Source: JAFGPS01 sp964570855 (GTDB lineage Bacteria > Planctomycetota > Phycisphaerae > Sedimentisphaerales > Anaerobacaceae). Taken from it: 9,630 nucleotides of DNA. The position numbers and the translations under genes were made by a program. The stretch's first letter is position 1. Every line of letters begins with the position of its first letter. The stretch covers positions 1 through 9,630 of the forward strand of contig CAZMZR010000111.1 in NCBI GenBank assembly GCA_964570855.1. Reading direction: 5' to 3'. Positions 1-5,830 of this stretch are shown in pieces. The notes beneath the pieces are model-generated. The model was not told where the DNA came from, did no database searches, and saw nothing but the letters and a program-made list of their open reading frames with translations.

Positions 1-69
1 TAAGGATACGCCGTTTGTTTTGCCGCCTATATAACCGAATGCCGGATGGCATAATTAAGGATATCAACC

Positions 70-903
70 ATGGAGGGTTTAGGCAAGGATGTCGGTTCCC
101 GGTTAACGGGGACAGGAAGGTTTGGAATAGCGTCACGAAAATCGCTGCGAAACAGGCTTGGCGAGAGACATTTCATCCCTGTGGCGCCAAGTCTGTTCGC
201 AGTTCGTTTTTTTTATAATCACCTGTTCGAAAAAATCCTGCGGGCAATCCGATTTGTCGTGCCGCTGCTTTTCGCAAGGCACCGAATAATATTCTTTGCC
301 GTTTTGATACTGGTCTGTCCGTCGGGTAAAGTTCAAGCCGTCCCTGTCTATCAAAAACATTTTGACCTCCTCTGGTACAGTGTTCAAAGTGGCGGGGCGT
401 GCAGAGATTTATACGAATATAACTGCGTCGATTTAACCTGTCCCCGGCGGGCATACGGTAATTTTATACAAGCCGACAACATCGAATGGATATATAACGA
501 CCTTGAAAATCAATACTCATTCCTCGATTGCACTTTTTACGGAATACCAGGCGGCAATTATTTGTTAAGGCCGGTGTATTATCCGGGCCAGCACGGTTTT
601 CGATATTATTACCGTCTCAAATACCCGGGCGGGAACATCTTTTATGTGACAAATGTAACAGCTTATATTTCAACTATTTATGTAAAACCACGCGGGCCAT
701 ACGATACAGTGACACAAACAATTCCCTTCGGCGGGATCGGGCCGGGATATCCGCCTGCGCGTATGCGTGACATACCGGTATGCATTCTTCCGAGACGCTG
801 TACAAATATGGAAACCAAGGCGATTCCGGAATTGTCATCACTCATGTTGTTCGGATTCGCGGCTCTGCAAATTCTAATGATCAGAAGGATTGCCGGGGAC
901 TGA
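70..903 (+). CDS. Secreted PEP-CTERM-like protein of unknown function
   Basis: I do not recognise a family for the body of this 277-residue protein. A hydrophobic stretch at about residues 73-83, after basic residues (ARHR) and before a VQA/VPV cleavage-like site near residue 90, looks like a signal peptide. The mature part is rich in Tyr and Gly and has several Cys (C111, C119, C124, C154, C238, C243), which suits an exported, disulfide-bonded protein. The C-terminus (residues 252-273) has IPELSS, then a hydrophobic helix, then RR. This is the layout of a PEP-CTERM exosortase signal, but with Leu where the second Pro is usual. ATG 70 is chosen because AAGGA lies 8 nt upstream at 57-61. It leaves an unusually long N-region of about 70 residues, so the in-frame GTG at 259 is an alternative start that would give a normal signal peptide. 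The 3' end overlaps the convergent STAS gene by 30 bp. Confidence 0.7.
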   Translation: MEGLGKDVGSRLTGTGRFGIASRKSLRNRLGERHFIPVAPSLFAVRFFYNHLFEKILRAIRFVVPLLFARHRIIFFAVLILVCPSGKVQAVPVYQKHFDLLWYSVQSGGACRDLYEYNCVDLTCPRRAYGNFIQADNIEWIYNDLENQYSFLDCTFYGIPGGNYLLRPVYYPGQHGFRYYYRLKYPGGNIFYVTNVTAYISTIYVKPRGPYDTVTQTIPFGGIGPGYPPARMRDIPVCILPRRCTNMETKAIPELSSLMLFGFAALQILMIRRIAGD

Positions 904-1242
904 ATTCTCGGCGCTTTTAACAGTCGCTAAAGCGGAAGCCTTGTCATCGACAAATACGAAAATCCCGGCAAGGCCGGCGACCACAAATATACACTTGGTT
1001 ATAGTACAGACATCGCAGAGAATCAATTGACGGCTGTTCTCCTCCAGGAGATTGCGCAATATCAAAAGATTACTGATGTTCCATGAATTGATTATCTCGA
1101 CTTTTGTAAAATCGACAATGACATCGCAGTCATCTCTTTTACTGACTGTCTCATTCACTGTTTTGAGTTCGTCGGATATCTGCTGTCCGCCGGAGGGCAA
1201 TTCAACGTAAATAAGATTTTCTAACTGCTCATGAATTCCCAT
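874..1242 (-). CDS. STAS-domain protein (anti-sigma factor antagonist-like)
   Basis: A 122-residue single-domain protein with the STAS fold pattern: a beta-strand DVIVDF (residues 40-45), the loop VEIINSWNIS (48-57), a helix SNLLILRNLLEENS, a strand QLILCDV (72-78) and a final FVFVDD-KASAL segment (96-105). In anti-anti-sigma factors of the SpoIIAA type the conserved loop reads D-S-S-G, and the first Ser is phosphorylated by a partner anti-sigma kinase. Here the aligned residues are N52-S53-W54-N55, so the candidate phospho-Ser is kept but its neighbours differ. The role would be cytoplasmic partner switching, by inference. The start is ATG at 1242 (minus strand), because GGAAGG lies 8 nt upstream. 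A TTG six bases further upstream sits only 2 nt from that site and is unlikely. No kinase or sigma factor gene is adjacent, so its partner must be elsewhere. Confidence 0.8.
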   Translation of the reverse strand: MGIHEQLENLIYVELPSGGQQISDELKTVNETVSKRDDCDVIVDFTKVEIINSWNISNLLILRNLLEENSRQLILCDVCTITKCIFVVAGLAGIFVFVDDKASALATVKSAENSVPGNPSDH

Positions 1243-1565
1243 TTCCAAGTCCTTCCTAATTGCCGTAAAATCCTCTCGCTCAACCGTTAAAAGATACTAT
1301 CGGAATAAATCTCGAACGGATTAAGTTAAAAAAATAATGGTCCTGATATCTACATTCGGAAACCTGTGTTAATCCACCTATAGTCGGTCATACGACGGAT
1401 TTTATAAGTCCCTTATTGTCTTGCTCTCTGCCGGTTTTTATATGCACTACAGGTGTAAAGCTGACATCTCAGCACCCGTATCCGTCACTTAGGTAACTCG
1501 TTGATCATATATATGCGATTCTCTCCGCAGCATTTTTTACCACCATGAGACGATTTTTCGATGCC

Positions 1566-1583
1566 CGCCGGTGTAAACCGGCG
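1566..1583. other. Perfect 7-bp hairpin with GTAA loop
   Basis: CGCCGGT at 1566-1572 pairs perfectly with ACCGGCG at 1577-1583 around a GTAA tetraloop, which as plus-strand RNA is GUAA, a member of the stable GNRA class. No T-tract follows on either strand, so it is not a standard intrinsic terminator. It lies about 160 bp before the E2-like start. Confidence 0.5.
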
Positions 1584-1649
1584 TCAAAGACAAGAAAATC
1601 ATCAGCTTCCCGGTAATAAGCCGTCCCAAAAACTATTAGTTTTCAATGC

Positions 1650-1677
1650 TTGCAAGACCGATAAGTTATGATAAAAT
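1650..1677 (+). promoter_or_regulatory. Possible sigma70-type promoter for the E2-like gene
   Basis: TTGCAA (1650-1655), a 16-nt spacer and TAAAAT (1672-1677) resemble -35/-10 elements. Transcription would begin around 1684. That is downstream of the ATG at 1668 and upstream of the ATG at 1743, which supports the later start codon. Confidence is low because AT-rich sequence easily produces such matches. Confidence 0.3.
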
Positions 1678-1742
1678 ACTTTGCCTTTTATTCAGATCAC
1701 AATGGATGTCCTGAATATTTTATTATTTGTATAAAATCTCAA

Positions 1743-2411
1743 ATGTATATACCGCTAACAAGAATCCAGAAACTCGTCGGGGAAAGGATGCTGCTATCCA
1801 AGCTGAGCAAACCCTGCTGTTACCTCGAAACAAAAACCGATGTGACCGAGCTGATGGCAATTCGCCCCAGACTCAGGAAATCTCTGGGTGTTAAAATTAC
1901 AACGAACACGTTTTATATTCACGCTCTGGCCCTTGCTGTTCAGGAATATCCACTTATGGCGGGAAAGATGAGCGGCGATAATATCGAGATTGCGGACCAT
2001 GTCAATATCGGTTTCGCCGTCAACGCTCCGCAGGGCCTCGTTGTGCCGGTAATCAGGGACGCCGGGAAGAAAACGCTGCCTGAAATAGCCTGCGAGGAAA
2101 AACTGCTGATCGATAAAGCACGTGACAATCAACTGACACTTGAAGACATAGAAGGCGAAACGGTGGCAATGAGCAATCTCGGCGTTTACGGTATCGATTC
2201 GTTTTACGGCATCGTGCCGCCGCCGGCCAGCACTATTCTGGCCGTAGGAAATATAATCAGAACAATCGTTCCACAAAATGGAAAAGCAGCGGTCCGCAAA
2301 ATGGTAAGTCTGTCGATAGCGGTCGATAATAAGGACATTAACGACTTTTATGCGGCCCGGTTTCTGCATTTCATTAAAGAACTTTTACAGAACCCGGAAA
2401 ATCTGGATTGA
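1743..2411 (+). CDS. Stand-alone E2-type (2-oxoacid dehydrogenase) acyltransferase domain, catalytic motif degenerate
   Basis: The 222 residues match the catalytic core of dihydrolipoamide acyltransferases (E2): PLTRIQKLVGERM (4-16) at the start, the NIGFAVNAPQGLVVPVIRDA segment (88-107), DIEGETVAMSNLGVYGIDSF (135-154), PPPASTILAVG (159-169) and AARFL near the end (204-208). There is no lipoyl domain and no E1/E3-binding domain, and no E1 or E3 gene nearby. The conserved active-site motif DHRxxDG is replaced by DNKDIND (195-201): the catalytic His is Asn and the Asp is Asn. Normal acyl transfer is therefore doubtful, and it may be a structural or regulatory trimer-forming protein or a decaying gene. 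An upstream ATG at 1668 would add 25 residues of AT-rich, non-E2-like sequence. I prefer 1743 because family similarity begins there, although neither start has a good ribosome binding site. Only 19 bp separate it from the esterase gene, suggesting co-transcription. Confidence 0.75.
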   Translation: MYIPLTRIQKLVGERMLLSKLSKPCCYLETKTDVTELMAIRPRLRKSLGVKITTNTFYIHALALAVQEYPLMAGKMSGDNIEIADHVNIGFAVNAPQGLVVPVIRDAGKKTLPEIACEEKLLIDKARDNQLTLEDIEGETVAMSNLGVYGIDSFYGIVPPPASTILAVGNIIRTIVPQNGKAAVRKMVSLSIAVDNKDINDFYAARFLHFIKELLQNPENLD

Positions 2412-2430
2412 AATATCAGGGAGTAAAAAA

Positions 2431-3345
2431 ATGAAAAGGTATTTAGGAATCATATTTATCTGCATTTTAGTTATAGCGGCCTCAGCCACAGCGGTCCGGT
2501 CGGCGGAAACAACGGCTCCGCAAAAAACAGAGCTACTCTGGCCGAACGGCGCCCCGGGCGCAAAAGGCAATGATGACGTTGACAAACCCTCGCTGACGAT
2601 TTGCCTGCCGTCTAAAGAGACTGCAACCGGTACGGCCGTGGTGATTTGTCCCGGCGGCGGCTACGGGCATCTGTCTATGGACCGCGAGGGACAACAAATC
2701 GCAGACTGGCTCAACTCGATCGGCGTCGCCGGTTTTATCCTAAAATACCGCCACGGCGGCAACGGCTACCGCCACCCGGCTCCCTTACAGGATGCACAGC
2801 GGGCAATGAGAATTGTCAGGAGCAGGGCGAAAGAATGGGACATCGACCCGGAACGAATCGGGATTATGGGTTTTTCGGCAGGGGGGCATCTGGCTTCGAG
2901 CGCAGGGACACATTTTCAGAACAACTATTACGATGCAAAAGATGCAATAGATAAAAAAAGCTGCCGACCCGATTTTATGATACTGCTCTACCCGGTCATT
3001 ACGATGGACGATTCGTTCACACACAGCGGCTCGAAGCGAGGTTTATTAGGCGAAAATCCCGACAAGGAACTCGTCGAGAATCTTTCAAATGAAAAACAGG
3101 TCACTCCCGAAACACCGCCTACGTTTCTTGTACACTCGAACGAAGACAAAGCCGTCCCGGTCGAAAACAGCATTTATTTCTATCTCGCGCTTCGCAAGGC
3201 GGGCGTGCCTGCGGAGATGCATATCTACCTGAAAGGCTCGCACGGCTCGGCGATAGAGAAAAAATTCGGCCTTATCTCAACCTGGCCCGAACGATGCGCC
3301 GACTGGATGAAAGTCCGCGGACTGCTGGACAAAAAAGATAACTAA
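2431..3345 (+). CDS. Secreted alpha/beta-hydrolase, acetylxylan-esterase/feruloyl-esterase type
   Basis: A 304-residue precursor with a clear signal peptide: MKR, a hydrophobic core at residues 5-21, and a cleavage-like site after VRSA (residue 25). The mature part is an alpha/beta-hydrolase: an oxyanion-hole region CPGGGYGHLS (73-82), the nucleophile elbow GFSAGG with Ser149, an acid Asp239 in VHSNEDKAVP and His271 in KGSHGS. The WPNGAPGA start of the mature chain (37-44) and the overall length fit the secreted esterases often found beside xylanases, which remove acetyl or feruloyl groups from plant polysaccharides. The exact ester substrate cannot be read from sequence. The start is well supported: GGGAG lies 7 nt before ATG 2431. 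An in-frame ATG at 2350 would put 27 residues in front and overlap the E2-like gene. It is probably exported to the periplasm, and is co-transcribed with the E2-like gene though not obviously linked in function. Confidence 0.88.
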   Translation: MKRYLGIIFICILVIAASATAVRSAETTAPQKTELLWPNGAPGAKGNDDVDKPSLTICLPSKETATGTAVVICPGGGYGHLSMDREGQQIADWLNSIGVAGFILKYRHGGNGYRHPAPLQDAQRAMRIVRSRAKEWDIDPERIGIMGFSAGGHLASSAGTHFQNNYYDAKDAIDKKSCRPDFMILLYPVITMDDSFTHSGSKRGLLGENPDKELVENLSNEKQVTPETPPTFLVHSNEDKAVPVENSIYFYLALRKAGVPAEMHIYLKGSHGSAIEKKFGLISTWPERCADWMKVRGLLDKKDN

Positions 3346-3383
3346 ACGGTTATTGACTTACCCCGATTCGACGCCGGGGGACT

Positions 3384-4370
3384 TTAATATTGCTGCTGGT
3401 CGGATTCGGGGCGGCTCTGGTCGGTTGGAGTTTCAGTAAATTCGGCAGGCGCATCGGAAGCGGACGGGCGGATTTCCTGGATTTCTATGGGCGGTTTTTC
3501 ACGAGGCCCGGCAGCGTCTTCAGGCTGTTCCTGAGTTTGGCCCTCAGATGGAGCTTCCGACAAGCCAGTCTCTGCTTGTTTCTGGTACTGCGAGTGTAAA
3601 TATTCAGCGACTTTCCTGTAGTCCTCGGCGCCATGGCAATTCTGCTCGTACTCGAAAATTGTTTTGCCGTAACTTGGCGCCTCGGCAAGCTTGATATTCC
3701 TTCGTATAAAAGAAGATAACACCTGGGCCTGTGCCCAGGCGCTGTTGGTCCCGCGCGCGCTGTGGAGAAACCGCTCGATATCTGCTTTGACCTCATTCGG
3801 TAGTGAGGCCCGACTGTCATACATACAAAGTAAAATCCATTTAACCGTCAAATCTGGATTGATTCTTCTGTTGACAAGCTCGATGGTCTGCAGCAGTTTT
3901 CCAAAACCCTGCAATGCAAGGAAATGAGGTTGCAGCGGAATCAGAACCTCCTCGGCGGCGGCAAGTGCGTTGAGAGTAAGCAGTCCGAGCGAAGGGGCAC
4001 AATCTATCAGGCAATAATCGAACTCTTCCTCGCTCGCCTGCAGAGCTTCCCGAAGGATAATCTCCCTGCCGACGACGCTGACCAGCTCGCTTTCAGCGCC
4101 GACAAGATTAATATTCGCCGGCAACAGCCACAGATTCGGGCGCACCATCATAATTTCGGATTCGAATTTCGCCGACTGGGTCAGTACCCTGTACGAACCG
4201 GATTCGATCGATTGCGGCTCAAGGCCGAGATGAATCGTCAGATGCGCCTGAGGATCAAGGTCAATAACAACCACTTTCGCACCAAAACCGGCAAGGGCCG
4301 CCGCTATATTGGTTACCGTTGTGGTTTTCCCCACACCTCCCTTTTGATTTAATACTGCGATCGTTTTCAT
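3384..4370 (-). CDS. ParA/Soj-family ATPase with extended disordered C-terminal tail
   Basis: A 328-residue protein with all ParA/MinD-superfamily signatures: the deviant Walker A motif KGGVGKTT (10-17) including the signature Lys10, the DLDPQAH switch (37-43) and Walker B FDYCLIDCAPSLG (117-129). Such ATPases dimerise on ATP, bind DNA non-specifically and position chromosomes, plasmids or protein cargos. The fold ends near residue 262. It is followed by about 60 residues rich in Glu, Pro, Gln and Ser that look disordered and exceed the usual ~250-260 residue Soj length. No parB is adjacent, so it is an orphan here and its cargo is unknown. ATG at 4370 is preferred because GAGG lies 6 nt upstream. 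A TTG at 4382 is possible but has no such site. It lies 64 bp after nusB on the same strand and also has its own predicted promoter in the gap. Confidence 0.9.
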   Translation of the reverse strand: MKTIAVLNQKGGVGKTTTVTNIAAALAGFGAKVVVIDLDPQAHLTIHLGLEPQSIESGSYRVLTQSAKFESEIMMVRPNLWLLPANINLVGAESELVSVVGREIILREALQASEEEFDYCLIDCAPSLGLLTLNALAAAEEVLIPLQPHFLALQGFGKLLQTIELVNRRINPDLTVKWILLCMYDSRASLPNEVKADIERFLHSARGTNSAWAQAQVLSSFIRRNIKLAEAPSYGKTIFEYEQNCHGAEDYRKVAEYLHSQYQKQAETGLSEAPSEGQTQEQPEDAAGPREKPPIEIQEIRPSASDAPAEFTETPTDQSRPESDQQQY

Positions 4371-4394
4371 TTCGATCCTCAATCCTTAATGTTC

Positions 4395-4424
4395 ATATTA
4401 CAGGCATTCGGCACACCATGTCAA
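4395..4424 (-). promoter_or_regulatory. Predicted sigma70-type promoter of the parA-like gene
   Basis: Read on the minus strand, a perfect TTGACA -35 box (4424-4419) and TAATAT (4400-4395) are separated by 18 nt. Transcription would start about 17 nt before the ATG at 4370, leaving room for the GAGG ribosome binding site. The ATPase can therefore probably be expressed independently of ribH-nusB. Confidence 0.55.
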
Positions 4425-4434
4425 GCAAGACCGT

Positions 4435-4860
4435 CTATCGGCCGGTACTTTTCTCATTTGTTATTTTTTTCAGGACGGCGTCAAGAACTCCGTTGACAAA
4501 AGCGGGCGATTTGTCGCTGCTGAATTTCTTCGCAAGCTCGATGGCCTCGTTAATTATGACTTTCGGCGGAATATCGGGGCAGAATTTCAATTGATACACC
4601 GCCAGTCTTAGAATGCTTTTATCGACGGGCGAGAGCCTTGAAAATTCCCATTTAATCGTCGCATCTCCTATAAGCTCGTCGCACTGTTTCAGATTGTCCC
4701 ACGCTCCCTTTGTCCAGTCCGAGGCAAGATTCCTGATAAAATTATCGGTGTCCGATTCCATGAAGAACCGGCTCAGAGGCTCAAGTATGTCCGGGCCCTG
4801 GACATCAAGCTGATATAACGCCTGCATTGCAAGTTCTCTGGCCTTTGTTCTTTTATCCAT
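4435..4860 (-). CDS. nusB: Transcription antitermination protein NusB
   Basis: The 141-residue protein has NusB length and signatures throughout: RTKARELAMQALYQLD near the N-terminus (4-19), SRLSPVDKSILRLAVYQL (74-91) and INEAIELAKKFSSDKSPAFVNGVLDAV (103-129). NusB forms a heterodimer with S10 (NusE), binds boxA RNA and supports processive transcription of rRNA operons. It is cytoplasmic. Its position directly behind ribH, with 61 bp between them, is the common bacterial ribH-nusB arrangement and suggests one transcript. The start at 4860 gives the expected family N-terminus, although no strong Shine-Dalgarno sequence is visible before it, so translation may rely on coupling or a weak site. 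Confidence 0.95.
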   Translation of the reverse strand: MDKRTKARELAMQALYQLDVQGPDILEPLSRFFMESDTDNFIRNLASDWTKGAWDNLKQCDELIGDATIKWEFSRLSPVDKSILRLAVYQLKFCPDIPPKVIINEAIELAKKFSSDKSPAFVNGVLDAVLKKITNEKSTGR

Positions 4861-4921
4861 GACGATAGTCCGTGGCTCGTAATTCGCAGTCTATGAACTA
4901 CGACCGCGCGACTACAAATAA

Positions 4922-5386
4922 TTATATCTGTTCCAGGACGTTGGCCATTTCCATGGCCGTCCGTGCTGCGTCTGCGCCGGCATTGCCCATTTTCGTTCCC
5001 GCTCTTTCGACCGCCTGCTCGAATGTCTCGCAGGTCAGCACGCCGAAAATCGCCGGTGTCTTCGAATCGTAGTTGATTTGCCCGATGCCCCTTACCACCT
5101 GCTGGCAGACATAATCATAATGGGCGGTCTGTCCCCGAATTACGGCGCCGAGGCAAATGACCGCGACATATTTGCCGCTGTCGGCAAGTTTCCTGGCGGC
5201 CTGAGTAATCTCACAGGAACCCGGGACCCAGACCACGGATATCTGCTCATCGGCGGCACCGTGCCGCTGCAGACAGTCGATTGCACCTCCGAGCAGTTTC
5301 GAAGTTATAAATTCGTTAAACCTGCTCACTACAATGGCGTAACCGCCCTTGCCGGCATTTATATGTCCCTTTATTTCTTTAATCAT
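4922..5386 (-). CDS. ribH: 6,7-dimethyl-8-ribityllumazine synthase
   Basis: This 154-residue protein is the penultimate enzyme of riboflavin synthesis. It condenses 5-amino-6-ribitylaminouracil with 3,4-dihydroxy-2-butanone 4-phosphate to form lumazine, typically in pentameric or 60-mer shells. Visible signatures are SRFNEFIT (21-28), WVPGSCEI (53-60), GAVIRGQTAHYDYVC (80-94) with catalytic His89, and FGVLTCETFEQA (114-125). Length and motifs are complete. In most homologues the residues before the catalytic His read ETPH rather than QTAH, a mild variation. ATG 5386 is preceded by GGAG 10 nt upstream. Other rib genes (ribD, ribE, ribBA) are absent from the window, so the pathway is split. nusB follows 61 bp downstream. 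Confidence 0.95.
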   Translation of the reverse strand: MIKEIKGHINAGKGGYAIVVSRFNEFITSKLLGGAIDCLQRHGAADEQISVVWVPGSCEITQAARKLADSGKYVAVICLGAVIRGQTAHYDYVCQQVVRGIGQINYDSKTPAIFGVLTCETFEQAVERAGTKMGNAGADAARTAMEMANVLEQI

Positions 5387-5410
5387 ATCTTAATATCTCC
5401 AGGTAGTCGA

Positions 5411-5473
5411 AAGTGAGCTCAAGTGAACTAAAGTGTCTAAAGTGAGCTAAAATTTTTACAACTTTAGTCACTT
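5411..5473. repeat. Degenerate AAGTGARCTA tandem repeat with complementary arm
   Basis: Four units follow each other: 5411-5420 AAGTGAGCTC, 5421-5430 AAGTGAACTA, 5431-5439 AAGTGTCTA and 5440-5449 AAGTGAGCTA. A complementary segment ACTTTAGTCACTT lies at 5461-5473. It can pair with 5431-5443 (12 pairs, one T-T mismatch), with 5421-5434 (13 pairs, one bulged base) or with 5440-5451 (11 pairs, one bulge). These pairings exclude one another. The region is inside the probable 5' leader of ribH on the minus strand. Confidence 0.65.
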
Positions 5474-5478
5474 ATAAC

Positions 5479-5516
5479 TTATACACTTATTAATTACTTC
5501 TCTCTTTTATACACTT
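5479..5516. repeat. Direct repeat TTATACACTT, two copies 28 bp apart
   Basis: The 10-mer TTATACACTT occurs at 5479-5488 and again at 5507-5516. Read toward ribH it is AAGTGTATAA and contains a -10-like TATAA. A TTGACT lies just upstream of the distal copy on the minus strand, but only 14 nt separate it from TATAAA, so I call no precise promoter. The ribH promoter probably lies in this stretch. Confidence 0.45.
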
Positions 5517-5719
5517 CTTTTTTACAGTCAATACAAGATATATTTTCTTCACCAGCCAGCGTTTCTTAGTCGCACATTATAAGACTATTATCGGCGGCTT
5601 TCCAGAAAAACAACTCAGCACTTAAATGCGTCTTATCGACTCGCTTAAGACTCCTGCTGTTAACCATTGCAATTATAAGAGCTTATATTTTCGATTTCCA
5701 GCAAAAATTTGGCGAAGAT

Positions 5720-5739
5720 AAAAAGCCGGTCGCAGACCG
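5720..5739 (-). terminator. Possible weak minus-strand intrinsic terminator
   Basis: On the minus strand CGGTC-TGC-GACCG (5739-5727) is followed by GC and five Ts (5724-5720). The stem is only 5 bp with a 3-nt loop. It would stop antisense transcripts coming out of the TPR gene before they reach ribH. It could be chance. Confidence 0.25.
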
Positions 5740-5830
5740 TAAAACAGGTAAGGCCATGTTGTTTTGTGGGCGATAAGGCCGTTAGTAACTCTGTATATAC
5801 CGAACGAACAGACTAAATCAGGGTAAGGTC

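Larger units (their letters stand above)
1243..1742. other. Long intergenic region without a convincing gene
   Basis: About 500 bp separate the STAS gene (leaving to the left) from the E2-like gene (leaving to the right). I see no ORF with protein-like composition and no tRNA. I looked for remnants of a lipoyl or E1/E3-binding domain upstream of the E2-like gene and could not find them in any frame. The stretch contains one strong hairpin (1566-1583) and a possible promoter (1650-1677), listed separately. The STAS promoter should lie in the left part, but no convincing -35/-10 pair stands out. Confidence 0.6.
5387..5830. other. Divergent intergenic region between ribH and the TPR gene
   Basis: A 444-bp AT-rich region between two genes transcribed away from each other. 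The ribH side (5411-5516) carries short direct and inverted AAGTG/CACTT repeats. The middle has a small hairpin at 5727-5739. The TPR side repeats the ribosome-binding/start context of the TPR gene once, 75 nt upstream. I see no protein-like ORF longer than a few codons and no FMN riboswitch consensus in front of ribH. Confidence 0.6.

Noticed and set aside
1668..1742. Extending the E2-like gene to the ATG at 1668
   Set aside because: The 25 extra residues have AT-rich, non-E2-like composition, no ribosome binding site, and overlap the predicted -10 region. The longer form cannot be excluded.
1794..2369. A 191-codon minus-strand ORF antisense to the E2-like gene
   Set aside because: The plus frame shows extended E2 family similarity. 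The antisense product has no domain signature or ribosome binding site.
3361..3379. A bidirectional terminator between the esterase and parA-like genes
   Set aside because: CCCCG and CGGGG can pair around a 9-nt loop, but the stem is only 5 bp and no T-run follows on either strand.
5411..5516. A CRISPR array from the short AAGTG repeats
   Set aside because: Units are about 10 bp, contiguous and degenerate, with no unique spacers and no cas genes.
5387..5560. An FMN riboswitch in front of ribH
   Set aside because: I searched the minus-strand leader for the conserved RFN element blocks and saw none. The region is AT-rich repeats instead.
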